From: Oerskovia flava
GTDB lineage: Bacteria; Actinomycetota; Actinomycetes; Actinomycetales; Cellulomonadaceae
DNA: 64,000 bases
Assembly (NCBI RefSeq): GCF_026163685.1
Contig: NZ_JAOXSR010000006.1
Location: 1 to 64,000, forward strand
Reading direction: 5' to 3'
This document shows positions 50,832-59,406 of this stretch, in pieces. A program made the translations under genes and the position numbers. Position 1 is the stretch's first letter; every line of letters begins with the position of its first letter. The notes beneath the pieces were generated by a model that made no database searches, was not told where the DNA came from, and worked only from the letters and a program-made list of their open reading frames with translations.

Positions 50832-51917
50832 CTATGAGTCCTTTCGGTGGTGGGTGAACAAGCGGAAGAATCTGCGGGGCCTGGAACCGCCTCGGACCGC
50901 CCGGGCCCGACGGACCTGGTCGGCGTAGACGGCCAGGATGAGGAAGGCACCGACGACCACCTGCTGCCAGTACGGCTCGACACCGAGGATGACGAAGCCG
51001 TTGCGGAGCGTGGCAGGGATCAGCAGCCCGACGACGGTGCCGAAGACGGTCCCGATGCCGCCGAACAGGCTGGTGCCGCCGATGACGACGCCGGCGATGA
51101 CGTCGAGGTTCGTCAGGCTGTGCCCGGCGATGGTGGTGGAGCGGAAGAACGTGAGGTTGAGCAGGCCCGCGAGCCCGGCGAGCAGGCCGGCGAGCGCGTA
51201 CACCTTGATGAGCTGGCGCTCGACGTTGATCCCGACGCGGCGGCATCCCTCGGCGTTGGAGCCGACCGCCGAGGTGTGCAGGCCGAAGCGGGTGCGGCGC
51301 AGGAGCACGATGCCGAAGACGACGACGCACGCGGCGACGATCACGAGCCCAGGGACGCCGAAGACGTCTCCGAACCCGATGGTGTCCACCAGCACGTCCG
51401 GCACCGCACGACGGTCGATGCCACCGGTGAGGACCTGAGCCAGACCGAGCGCGGCACCGAAGGTACCGAGCGTCACGATCATCGGCGGGACCTTCGCCTT
51501 GGCGACGAAGAAGCCGTTGAGCAGGCCCCAGCACAGACCGGAGAGCAGGGCGACCCCGATACCGACCACGGCCGACGACCAGCCCTGGCCGTCCCCGACG
51601 AGACCCATTGACATCGATGACACAACACCGCTGAAAACGAGGACCGAGCCCATCGAGAGGTCGATCCCGCCGGTGACGATGATGAAGGTGGTCCCGACGC
51701 CCAGCACCGCGAGGATGGAGACGCTGATCGCGATGTTGCGGAAGTTGTTGGAGTCGAAGAACGCCTCGGGGCTCAGGACGCTGAAGAGCACGACGATCCC
51801 GAGCCAGACCAGGACGATCTGCATGGCCTGGGCCTTGAGCCCTGACGCGAGCCGTGCGGTGAAGGGCACCTGGTTCGCGGTCGACGCGGGCGCCGGCCTG
51901 ACGGATGTCTGGACCAT
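50832..51917 (-). CDS. ribose-type ABC importer permease
   Basis: The 361-residue BPD_transp_2 permease (ATG 51917) has about ten helices, with IVTGGIDLSMGSVLVFSGVV as the family signature and IAGVVIGGTSLFGGIGTVFGT near the end. The ATG overlaps the ATPase stop by one base. Codons at 51603-51634 use GTT, TCA and GGT, out of step with the GC-ending codons around them; they spell an operator-like sequence. Confidence 0.87.
   Translation of the reverse strand: MVQTSVRPAPASTANQVPFTARLASGLKAQAMQIVLVWLGIVVLFSVLSPEAFFDSNNFRNIAISVSILAVLGVGTTFIIVTGGIDLSMGSVLVFSGVVSSMSMGLVGDGQGWSSAVVGIGVALLSGLCWGLLNGFFVAKAKVPPMIVTLGTFGAALGLAQVLTGGIDRRAVPDVLVDTIGFGDVFGVPGLVIVAACVVVFGIVLLRRTRFGLHTSAVGSNAEGCRRVGINVERQLIKVYALAGLLAGLAGLLNLTFFRSTTIAGHSLTNLDVIAGVVIGGTSLFGGIGTVFGTVVGLLIPATLRNGFVILGVEPYWQQVVVGAFLILAVYADQVRRARAVRGGSRPRRFFRLFTHHRKDS
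51609..51622 (-). promoter_or_regulatory. intragenic LacI-type operator candidate
   Basis: Inside the permease gene the minus strand reads TGTCATCGATGTCA, matching the TGTCA-TCGN-TGTCA elements before the LacI gene at 53806. It encodes Ser-Ser-Met-Ser with two TCA codons that are rare here, suggesting that the DNA sequence itself is kept. It could serve in looping or roadblock repression. Confidence 0.5.
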
Positions 51918-52684
51918 CACGCGGCCTCCTTGCCGTCGAGGGCACCGGTCATGGCGCCCACAAGTTCTTCGACGCTGCTCTGCGCCGCCTCGTACACCGC
52001 GACCCGGCGACCCTGCCGCATGACGTGGACGCGGTCGGACACCTCCAGCACGTGCGGCATCGAGTGACTGATGAGGACGACGGCGATGCCGCGGTCCCGG
52101 ATGCGCCGGATGAGGTCGAGGACACCGCGCGTCTGCACGACACCCAGGGCAGCCGTGGGCTCGTCGAGGAAGATCACGTTCTGCGCCCACGCCGCGGCGC
52201 GAGCGACGGCGATCGCCTGACGCTGGCCACCCGACATGCCGCCGACCGGCCCGGTGTAGTTGCGCACCGTCGCCCCGAGGTCCTCGAAGGCCTGCCGTCC
52301 GTCGGCGCGCATGGCAGACCGCTCCATAAAGCCGAGCTTGCCGAGGATGCCCGGCTTCATGCGCTCGCGGCCCAGGTACATGTTCTGGATCGGGTCGAGA
52401 TGGTTGGCGAGCGCGAGGTCCTGGAAGACCGTCTCGACCCCCCGACGTCGTGCGTCCGTCGGGCTGCTGAGCACGGTCGCCTCGCCGTCGAAGCGCAGCT
52501 CACCGGAGTCCGGTTGCTCCACCCCGGCGAGGATCCGGACGAGCGTCGACTTGCCCGCACCGTTGTCGCCGATGATCGAGCAGACCTCACCGGGACGGAC
52601 GTCGAAGCTGGCACCCTGCAACGCCTGCACCGAGCCGTAGCTGCGGACGATGTCGCGTGCCTCGTAGACAGGCTGCGTGTTCAT
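51917..52684 (-). CDS. ribose/fructose-type ABC importer ATPase, single domain
   Basis: The 255-residue ATPase has one nucleotide-binding domain: GDNGAGKST, FQDLALANHLDPIQNMYLG, MSGGQRQAIAVARA, IFLDEPTAALG and LISHS. RbsA/MglA proteins carry two such domains; the single-domain form is like FrcA of fructose importers, and must act as a homodimer. ATG 52684 is used; the upstream extension to 52732 lacks family resemblance. Confidence 0.86.
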   Translation of the reverse strand: MNTQPVYEARDIVRSYGSVQALQGASFDVRPGEVCSIIGDNGAGKSTLVRILAGVEQPDSGELRFDGEATVLSSPTDARRRGVETVFQDLALANHLDPIQNMYLGRERMKPGILGKLGFMERSAMRADGRQAFEDLGATVRNYTGPVGGMSGGQRQAIAVARAAAWAQNVIFLDEPTAALGVVQTRGVLDLIRRIRDRGIAVVLISHSMPHVLEVSDRVHVMRQGRRVAVYEAAQSSVEELVGAMTGALDGKEAA

Positions 52685-52798
52685 GCGAGCACCGTCCCTC
52701 GTCGGGCGCGGGGTCCGGTCGGACCACGCCACCGTGCTGCGGGAGTCATGCTTCCTCCTAGGTTTCTCGTCGTCGAGTCCATCAGGTCGTGCGCGGGG

Positions 52799-53806
52799 TC
52801 AGGGGCGTAGCTCGCCCGAACCTCGGGGGATGAGCCGGGCGGGGACCGTCACGATGGGGTCGTCGAGCGTGCGGGTCGGGTCGGCGAGGCTCGCCAGCAT
52901 CGCCTCGGCCGCGGCCGCCCCGACCGCCGTCGGCGAGTGGTCGATCACGGTGATCGCCGGCGACAGGCTCTCGGCCATGTCGAAGTCGCCGATGGCGACC
53001 ACGGCGAGCCCCGTCCGGCCGTACTGCCGGACGGCCGGGACGACCCCGAGGGAGAGCCGCGTGTTCGTCGAGATCACCGCGGTCGGCGGCTCGTCGAGGT
53101 CCATGAGCTCGGTGATGGCCCGCACCACGTCGGACCGGTCGTCGCAGTTCCCCCGGACCAGGCGCTCGTCGACCTCGAGGCCCGCGGCGAGCATCGCCGC
53201 CCGGTAGCCCTCGTGCCGGCGTCGCGTGGTCTCGACGACCGGGGCGTCGCTGACGAGCGCGATCCGGCGGTGGCCGTGCTCGATGAGGTGCTCCGTCGCG
53301 GTGCGGCCGAACCCGAAGTCGTCGGAGACGACCGACTGGGCGCCGGGGAGGTCCCCGATGCGGTCGACGAAGACGACCGGTGCGTCGCGCAGCGGGACAC
53401 CGTCCAGCGAGCTGCGGGAGATCGGCGCCACGATGACGCCGGCGCACCGTCGCTGGACCAGGCTCTGGACGAGGTCGCGCTCACGCTGCTCGTCCCGGTT
53501 GCTGGAGGCGATGAGGACGCGGTACCCGGCGGCGTCGAGCATCGACTCGATCCGCGCGACGAGCTGGGAGAAGAACACGTCCCCGACGCTGTCGATGACG
53601 ACACCGACCAGCCGGTCCTTGCCGGCTCGCAGCGAGCGCGCTGCCGGGTCCGGCTGGTAGTCGAGCGAGCGCATGGCCTGGGCGACGGCGGCTCGGGTGG
53701 ACGCGGCCACCGCCGGGTCGTCGTTGAGGACGCGTGACGCCGTCTTGATGCTCACCTTCGCCATCTCGGCGACGTCCTTGAGCGTCGCGCCTCGGGTCTG
53801 GGCCAT
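52799..53806 (-). CDS. LacI-family regulator (of the importer/FGGY/aldolase set)
   Basis: A 335-residue regulator with HTH TLKDVAEMAKVSIKTASRVLNDDPAVA, hinge DYQPDPAARSLRAGKD and a ligand domain of about 270 residues. AAGGA lies 7 bases before ATG 53806. It is the first gene of the six-gene minus-strand series, followed after 114 bp by the ATPase. It likely binds the TGTCA-type sites just upstream and inside the permease gene. Confidence 0.87.
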   Translation of the reverse strand: MAQTRGATLKDVAEMAKVSIKTASRVLNDDPAVAASTRAAVAQAMRSLDYQPDPAARSLRAGKDRLVGVVIDSVGDVFFSQLVARIESMLDAAGYRVLIASSNRDEQRERDLVQSLVQRRCAGVIVAPISRSSLDGVPLRDAPVVFVDRIGDLPGAQSVVSDDFGFGRTATEHLIEHGHRRIALVSDAPVVETTRRRHEGYRAAMLAAGLEVDERLVRGNCDDRSDVVRAITELMDLDEPPTAVISTNTRLSLGVVPAVRQYGRTGLAVVAIGDFDMAESLSPAITVIDHSPTAVGAAAAEAMLASLADPTRTLDDPIVTVPARLIPRGSGELRP

Positions 53807-53821
53807 GTCACGTCCTTCGGA

Positions 53822-53880
53822 TGTCATCGTTGTCATCGCTGTCTGGGCACCACCATGGGGCATCGATGACAAGGATGTCA
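53822..53880. promoter_or_regulatory. cluster of LacI-type operators upstream of the regulator
   Basis: TGTCATCGTTGTCA (53822-53835) and TGTCATCGCTGTCT (53831-53844) overlap in tandem. The minus strand reads TGTCATCGATGCCC at 53871-53858, and TGACAaggaTGTCA lies at 53867-53880. The common core is TGTCA-TCGN-TGTC. The density suggests cooperative or autoregulatory control. Confidence 0.6.
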
Positions 53881-54006
53881 ACGCCGCGGACCAAAGTCGT
53901 CCGATTCGTGCGGGATCGTGCAGGATCGCTAGGACGTGTGGCCTCACTGCGGGGGTCGGCGCCTCGAACTGCTCTCGCCACGGAGCTCAGCGAGCCGGAA
54001 GCCGGA

Positions 54007-55029
54007 TCACTCCGAGGGTGGTGGCCCGACAGGTGCCGTGAGGGTCTGGGCGACGGCGACGGCCAGCTCCCGGTGGGAGTGGGCCATGGCGGTCAGGCGG
54101 GTCCTGAGCTCAGCCCTCCATGCGGGGTCGTCGTGGTTGGGTGTGCTGAGGGCGTGAGTGATGCGGACCAGCGAGCAGGCGGCGTGCGCGCCGGCGAACA
54201 GTCGCAGGTTCGTCAGGTCGGCGTCATCGAGCGGCCGTACGCTGCGGTACCCGGCGACGAACGCCTGGACGAGTCCTCGGCGTGCCGCGTCCGGCTCACC
54301 GTCGGGTCCGGTCAGGTCTCGTAGCGCGTAGGCGATGTCGGCGGCATACCAGGACACGGCGGCCTCGTCGAAGTCGAAGGCGGTCGCTCGGTCAGCGTCC
54401 CAGGCCAGGTTGTCGAGCTCGAAATCGCCGTGGACCACACCGAATCGGGCACGGTCACGCGGCAGGACGGCGAGCCTGTCGGACAGGCGCGCAGCGGCCT
54501 TCACCAGGAGGGGATCGTCGGCGAACCATCGGGGTACTCCGGTCAGTTCGGCGAAGGCGACGGGTAGACCGGTCTCGAGCCCGGCAGCGGCGTCGTGCAT
54601 CGAAGCGAGCGTGCGACCCCAGGCCCGGGCCCGATCCTCGGTCAGGTCGTCGACGTCGAGCTCGTCGCCGGGAGCAGCGTCGACCATCATGGCGTGCATC
54701 GGTCCCAGCGTCGTCGGCACCGTCACGATCAAGGTGCCGGTCTGAGCCGGGACCGGGCGGACCACAGCCGCGCCGCCTGCGGCGAGCCGGTCCATCAGCG
54801 TGCTCACGGCCGCCATCGGGCCGGCGCCCCGAGAGGAGTCGGGCACGAACCGCAGGTATCGCTTCCCGCTCGGGTCGGGCAGGACGAACACGTGCGAGGC
54901 GCTCGAGCGCCACCACTTCGCCGTTCCAGGCGAGCACCCCCATGCGGCAGCCACCTGGTCGGCGACCGGGCTCTCCCACGCGGCGGTCACGGTTCGTCTC
55001 AGACGATCGATCTCCAGCAGTGGCATCAT
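54007..55029 (-). CDS. aminoglycoside/homoserine-kinase-type phosphotransferase
   Basis: The 340-residue kinase has RYLRFVPD (ATP lysine replaced by Arg in the RFV strand), VVHGDFELDNLAWD (catalytic HGD-x4-N) and TAFDFDEAAVSWYAADIAYALRDL (metal Asp). All catalytic residues of the HGD loop are intact. Substrate unknown; such stand-alone members rarely confer drug resistance. No operon partner is obvious. Confidence 0.8.
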   Translation of the reverse strand: MMPLLEIDRLRRTVTAAWESPVADQVAAAWGCSPGTAKWWRSSASHVFVLPDPSGKRYLRFVPDSSRGAGPMAAVSTLMDRLAAGGAAVVRPVPAQTGTLIVTVPTTLGPMHAMMVDAAPGDELDVDDLTEDRARAWGRTLASMHDAAAGLETGLPVAFAELTGVPRWFADDPLLVKAAARLSDRLAVLPRDRARFGVVHGDFELDNLAWDADRATAFDFDEAAVSWYAADIAYALRDLTGPDGEPDAARRGLVQAFVAGYRSVRPLDDADLTNLRLFAGAHAACSLVRITHALSTPNHDDPAWRAELRTRLTAMAHSHRELAVAVAQTLTAPVGPPPSE

Positions 55030-55156
55030 CGCCGCTCAGCATCACGTCCCGGAATACGCCGTGCAACACCTTTGCCGATCACACCAAGCGCACCGCACCC
55101 GAGCGCACTTCCGCTGCACGACGTCACTGAACCCCGACGCCCTACCGCCGGAATCT

Positions 55157-55723
55157 CTACGGAAGCACCCGCAGAGCGTCGACGATCTGCTCGGCCTGGG
55201 ACGCGACGTCGGCCGCCGCGTCGACCTCGATGAACGGCACGCCCGGCGGGTCGAGGTCCAGGCTCCCCACGTACGCCGCGACGTCGGCCGTCTTGGCGGC
55301 GTCCCGTGCCGCCCCGCGCGCGACGAGGCGCCGGCCGAGCTCCTCGGGCGTGATCCGCAACCACGCCAGGACCGGACGGCCGCCGGCGTCGGCGATCTGC
55401 TCGGCGAGGCGGTCCCACGCGGCCGGGTCCTGGCGTTCCGCGGTGAAGGGGGCGACCAGGACGGACGGCACGCCGACGCGGGCGCAGTCGCCCGCGACCC
55501 GCAGGACGCACGCGTAGCGCGCCTCCCGGACGAGCGCCGCGAGCCGCGGGTCCGCGTAGTCGTCGGCGCCGATGGTCCGGGCGACGACGTCGACCAGGGG
55601 GTTCGTCATCGAGTCCTGGTCCAGGAGCGCGGCCCCGGTCGACCTCGCGAAGGCGGCGGCCGTCGTGGACTTGCCCGACCCCGGCGGCCCGGTCATGACG
55701 ACGACCCACGGTCCTGTGTGCAC
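55157..55723 (-). CDS. small AAA/adenylate-kinase-like P-loop kinase
   Basis: This 188-residue protein has VVVMTGPPGSGKSTTAAAFA (P-loop), DQDSMTN, and a lid-like RRLVARGAARDAAK. It resembles AAA_33/gluconate- or shikimate-kinase-like small-molecule kinases. It begins 10 bp after the ABC exporter stop and may be cotranscribed. Substrate unknown. Confidence 0.75.
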   Translation of the reverse strand: MHTGPWVVVMTGPPGSGKSTTAAAFARSTGAALLDQDSMTNPLVDVVARTIGADDYADPRLAALVREARYACVLRVAGDCARVGVPSVLVAPFTAERQDPAAWDRLAEQIADAGGRPVLAWLRITPEELGRRLVARGAARDAAKTADVAAYVGSLDLDPPGVPFIEVDAAADVASQAEQIVDALRVLP

Positions 55724-55732
55724 GGCCAGAGC

Positions 55733-57565
55733 CTACGCGTGCCCACGACCCGCCGGCTCGATCTCCGCGATCCGCAGCGCCGCGACGAGCTCCTGGTAGA
55801 GCTCGTCGGTGGCGAGGAGCTCGGCGTGGGTGCCGCGGGCCCGGACCTGGCCGCCCTCGAGGACGACGATCTGGTCGGCGTCGACCACGGTCGACAGCCG
55901 GTGGGCGATGGTCAGGACGGCGCCGTGCTGCGCGGTGCGGTGGATGACGTCCTGCACGGCCACCTCCGTGAGCCCGTCGAGCTGGGCGGTGGCTTCGTCG
56001 AGGAGCAGCACCGCGGGCCGGCGGACGACGGCGCGGGCGAGGGCCACGCGCTGACGCTCGCCGCCCGAGAGGTCGGTCGCGTGCACGAGGGTGTCGAGCC
56101 CGTCCGGCAGGGCTCGGACGGTGGCCTCGAGCCGCACGGCGCGCAGCGCCTCCCACACCTCGTCCTCGGTGGCGTCGGGGTAGCGGAACAGCAGGTTGTC
56201 GCGGACGGTGCCGGAGAGCAGCGGCGTCTCCTGCTCGACGTACGCGAACCGCGCCCGGACGGTGTCGATGCTCAGCTCGTCGTAGGGCACACCGTCCAGG
56301 CGCAGCACCCCCGCGTCGGGCTCGACGAACCGCAGCAGCAGCGACATGAGCGAGGTCTTGCCCGCCCCCGAGGGTCCGACGAGGGCCGTGTGCCCGCGGC
56401 GCGGCACGTCGAGGTCCACACCGTCGACGGCGGGCCCGGTCGCCCCGGGGTAGGTGAGCCGAACACCCTCGAGGGCGAGGACGGGCGGGAGGTCGTCGTC
56501 GGGCGTCCCGTCCGTGCGCTCGGGGTGGGAGCGGCCGGCCGCGAGGTCCTCGATGCGGATGGCCTCGGTCTCGCGGATGCGGGCCGCGGCCGCCACGCCG
56601 GACTGCAGCTGGGTGAAGGTCTGGGTGAGGGTGGTGATGGGGTCGACGATGTTGAAGGCGTAGAGCAGGAACGCGACGAGCGTCGACACCTCGAGGGTCC
56701 CCACGCCCACACGCCAGGCACCCACGCCGAGGATGACGATGACGGCGAGCTGGATGCCGCCACCCGCGATGGTCCAGGCCACCGCGGTGACCCGCACGGC
56801 GCGGATGCTGTGCCGGGCGGACTCGTGGGCCTGGCGGGAGACCTGCTCGGCCTGGCGCTCCTCGGCGCCGCTGGCCTTGACGGTGCGCAGGGCCCGCAGG
56901 GCGCCCTCGAGAGTCGAGCCGACGTGCCCGAGGGACTCCTGGGCCTTGCGCTGCGCGAGGCCGATCTTGGGCAGCAGCGTCCCCATGAGCACCGCGACGA
57001 CGACGATCGCGGCGAGGGTGCTGAGCAGCAGCGGCACGTCGAGCACCGCCATGAGTACCACGGTGCCGACGAGGGAGACCAGGCCGTTGACGAGCTGCAC
57101 GATGCTCGACGACGCCGCCTCCCGCAGCAGCACGGTGTCCGAGGTGACGCGCGTGACGAGCTCGCCGGGGGTGCGCTGCTGGACGTCGCCCAGGCGACCG
57201 CGCAGCATCCGTTGGACGAGGGACTGCCGGGCGTCCAGGACGATGTGCTCGGCCAGGCGACCCAGCACGATCCACTGGATCAGCCCGGTGATCGACCCGA
57301 GGATCAGCAGGCCCACCAGCAGCGCGACGGGGCCGGCGAGCGAGACGCCGGTGCCGAGGGTGTCGAGGACCCACTTGGTGGCCATGGGCATGGCGAGCGC
57401 GGTGGCGGTCGCGCCGAGGCCGAGGACCGTACCGAGCACCACGGTGCGCAGGTGCGGGCGCACGAACCCCCACAGCACCGCGAGGTTCTGCCAGCGCAGC
57501 GGGACGGGAGGGGGTGCGTCGGTGGTGCCCGGGACGGCGGGTGCCTCGGCGGTGTCGGTGGCCAT
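55733..57565 (-). CDS. ABC exporter half-transporter (fused membrane and ATPase domains)
   Basis: The 610-residue protein has six membrane helices (about 30-320) and a C-terminal ATPase with GPSGAGKTS, LSGGERQRVALARAV, VLLLDEATAQLD and TIAHRLS. It should work as a homodimer exporting lipids or drugs. ATG 57565 is chosen; an upstream start at 57601 would run through the palindromic operator. The divergent TetR gene suggests drug- or lipid-induced expression. Confidence 0.88.
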   Translation of the reverse strand: MATDTAEAPAVPGTTDAPPPVPLRWQNLAVLWGFVRPHLRTVVLGTVLGLGATATALAMPMATKWVLDTLGTGVSLAGPVALLVGLLILGSITGLIQWIVLGRLAEHIVLDARQSLVQRMLRGRLGDVQQRTPGELVTRVTSDTVLLREAASSSIVQLVNGLVSLVGTVVLMAVLDVPLLLSTLAAIVVVAVLMGTLLPKIGLAQRKAQESLGHVGSTLEGALRALRTVKASGAEERQAEQVSRQAHESARHSIRAVRVTAVAWTIAGGGIQLAVIVILGVGAWRVGVGTLEVSTLVAFLLYAFNIVDPITTLTQTFTQLQSGVAAAARIRETEAIRIEDLAAGRSHPERTDGTPDDDLPPVLALEGVRLTYPGATGPAVDGVDLDVPRRGHTALVGPSGAGKTSLMSLLLRFVEPDAGVLRLDGVPYDELSIDTVRARFAYVEQETPLLSGTVRDNLLFRYPDATEDEVWEALRAVRLEATVRALPDGLDTLVHATDLSGGERQRVALARAVVRRPAVLLLDEATAQLDGLTEVAVQDVIHRTAQHGAVLTIAHRLSTVVDADQIVVLEGGQVRARGTHAELLATDELYQELVAALRIAEIEPAGRGHA

Positions 57566-57572
57566 GCTTCGA

Positions 57573-57592
57573 GTGGAACACTGCTGTTCCAC
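57573..57592. promoter_or_regulatory. TetR operator between exporter and regulator
   Basis: GTGGAACA-ctgc-TGTTCCAC is a perfect 8-bp-arm palindrome. On the exporter side it lies 8 bp before ATG 57565 and follows TTGACT at 57602-57597 (a candidate -35), so binding would block the exporter transcript. Confidence 0.7.
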
Positions 57593-57640
57593 AAAAGTCA
57601 ACGCCTATTCCGCCACGGGCGAACGTTGTACCGTGGAGGC

Positions 57641-58267
57641 GTGGCAGCAGAGAGCACGACGAGCCAGGGTGCGTCCACCACGGGAGACGCAGAGCGAGGC
57701 ACCAAGGCGCGCACGCGCCGCGCGATCCTCGAGGCGGCGGCGACCGTCCTCGCGGCCGACGGCTCCGCCTCGCTCGCCGCCGTCGCCGACGCCGCCGGGG
57801 TGGGCCGCACCACCCTGCACCGCTACTTCCCCGAGCGCGTGGACCTGGTGCGCGCCCTCGCGCAGCACACCGTCGCGGAGTCCGACCGTCGCTACCTCGA
57901 GGCCCGGCCCGACGACGGCGACCCCGTGGCGGCCCTGCGACGGATCGCCGAGGCCCTGCTCGATCTCGGACCCGTGCTCATGTACCTCTACTCGGAGCCG
58001 CTGGTCACCCAGGACGCCGAGTGCCGGTCCGTGCTCGAGAGCGGCGAGGATCCCCTGGATCGCCTGCTCGAACGCGCGCGGCCGGTACTTCGCCCCGACC
58101 TGCCCGTCGCCTGGGTGCGTCGCGCGTTCTGGTCGATGCTCTACACCTCGTGGGAGGCCGTGCGCGAGGACGGCATGGCCCGTCACGAGGTCCTGGAGGC
58201 GCTCATGACGACCTTCACCGAGGGAGTCCTCGCGCCGGAGACCGCCGCCGAGCGCGACGAGGGCTGA
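57641..58267 (+). CDS. TetR-family repressor of the ABC exporter
   Basis: The 208-residue regulator has an N-terminal HTH (KARTRRAILEAAATVLAADG, then VADAAGVGRTTLHRYFPERVDLV) and a helical ligand domain. GTG 57641 is directly after GTGGAGGC, too close for a normal Shine-Dalgarno, so an alternative start is possible but the HTH begins soon after. It should bind the palindrome at 57573 and repress both genes until a ligand, possibly an exported compound, binds. Confidence 0.83.
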   Translation: MAAESTTSQGASTTGDAERGTKARTRRAILEAAATVLAADGSASLAAVADAAGVGRTTLHRYFPERVDLVRALAQHTVAESDRRYLEARPDDGDPVAALRRIAEALLDLGPVLMYLYSEPLVTQDAECRSVLESGEDPLDRLLERARPVLRPDLPVAWVRRAFWSMLYTSWEAVREDGMARHEVLEALMTTFTEGVLAPETAAERDEG

Positions 58268-58268
58268 G

Positions 58269-59129
58269 CTAGACCAGGCGGGCGCTGACGCGGAGGTCGT
58301 CCCCGACGTCGAGCCGGACGTCGGCGATCCGCACGCCGTCGGGCAGTTGGGCCGCGAGGTCGATCCGCTGGTTCGCGACCTCGTCGATGCGGTTGCGCAC
58401 GGCCAGCAGCAGTCCCGCGACGAGCGGGTTGGCGCTCGTGAGCCGGACGTCGCCGACGCTGAGGACGAGCGCGTCGTCGAGCGAGGCCGAGGCCGTCGCC
58501 GTGGCGCTCGCCGAGAGAAGCCCCTTGCGCAGGCGCGCGAACGCGCGCACCGACGCCGCCCTCGGGCCGTCGCTCGTGAGGGTGACGTCGAGCGCGGTGA
58601 GCCGCAGCCCCGCCTCGGCGAGCCCGTCGGCGAGCTGCTGCCGCAGTGCCGCGACGACCGGCTCCTGCGGTGCGGCGACCTGGAGGAACCCCGTCACGGG
58701 CCGCTCCCCCGTCGGCCCGGCGGCCTCGAGACCGAGACGGCCGTCCGTGCCCTCCACCCACCAGAAGCCGAGGTCCTCGAGCAGCACCGTGACGTCGACC
58801 GGGACGTCCATGACGACGACGGGGTGCGCCTCGACCCGCAGCCGCCGCAGCCGTGCGGGCTCCCGGTGCCGGACGGCTGGCGGGTCCCACTCCTCGACGT
58901 CGTGCAGGTCGTCGTCGCTGCGCACCTCCACCCCGGTGAGGTCGACGTCGAGCGTGTCCACGTCGGCGCTGCCGGTCCCGTCGAGCGTCGCGACGACGCG
59001 CGGGCGCTCGATCCCGATCTCCCGGAGGAGGTCGAGGACGCGGTCCGCGACGTCAGGGCCGGTCGTCGGTCGCGGAGCGGCGCCGAAAGGGACGAGCTCC
59101 AGGCGGTCGGTGACGATGTCCTCGGTCAT
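58269..59129 (-). CDS. LmeA/DUF2993-like lipid-binding protein
   Basis: The 286-residue protein has paired segments (VLLEDLGFWWVEGTDGRLGL; LLSASATATASASLDDALVLSVGDVRLTSANPLVAGLL; RIDLAAQLPDGVRIADVRLDVGDDLRVSARL) matching the long beta architecture of DUF2993 proteins. LmeA of mycobacteria binds phospholipid and aids lipomannan elongation. Unlike typical LmeA no signal peptide is visible from ATG 59129. It ends one base from the convergent TetR stop. Confidence 0.6.
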   Translation of the reverse strand: MTEDIVTDRLELVPFGAAPRPTTGPDVADRVLDLLREIGIERPRVVATLDGTGSADVDTLDVDLTGVEVRSDDDLHDVEEWDPPAVRHREPARLRRLRVEAHPVVVMDVPVDVTVLLEDLGFWWVEGTDGRLGLEAAGPTGERPVTGFLQVAAPQEPVVAALRQQLADGLAEAGLRLTALDVTLTSDGPRAASVRAFARLRKGLLSASATATASASLDDALVLSVGDVRLTSANPLVAGLLLAVRNRIDEVANQRIDLAAQLPDGVRIADVRLDVGDDLRVSARLV

Positions 59130-59228
59130 GCGGGCGAGCCTAGAGGGTTCGGCATGCGGACCGGGACCTTGTCGAGGATGCCGCCGAGGACGCCGCTCGA
59201 TCCCGTGATCGAACTGTGACCGACGAGT

Positions 59229-59306
59229 TACCTGATACTCGCTATCCCTGGATCGGCCCGGGTTGCTAGCGTCGACGGTGATGTACCTAGTACTCCAGGT
59301 ATCACC
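59229..59306. promoter_or_regulatory. repeated TACCT-N2-TACTC elements before the heptad-repeat gene
   Basis: TACCTGATACTC (59229-59240) and TACCTAGTACTCC (59284-59296) are near-identical and about 55 bp apart. The second sits in an imperfect inverted repeat, GGTGATgtACCT with AGGTATCACC (59278-59289 and 59297-59306). The region is AT-rich for this genome and looks like a regulator binding zone; the regulator is unknown. Confidence 0.4.
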
Positions 59307-59406
59307 AACATCGGTGTGCCCGGAGTCGGCCCACGGGAGCAACGACGCCCCGGGCCCGTGCCATCCTGCCGCCCGCAACGACGCGAGGCGCGAGAGAGGA
59401 CGACCC

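Noticed and set aside
54800-57640. Plus-strand frame continuous with the TetR gene, giving a 1155-residue protein
   Set aside because: Only the part from GTG 57641 is TetR-like. The upstream stretch is antisense to the exporter and kinase genes.
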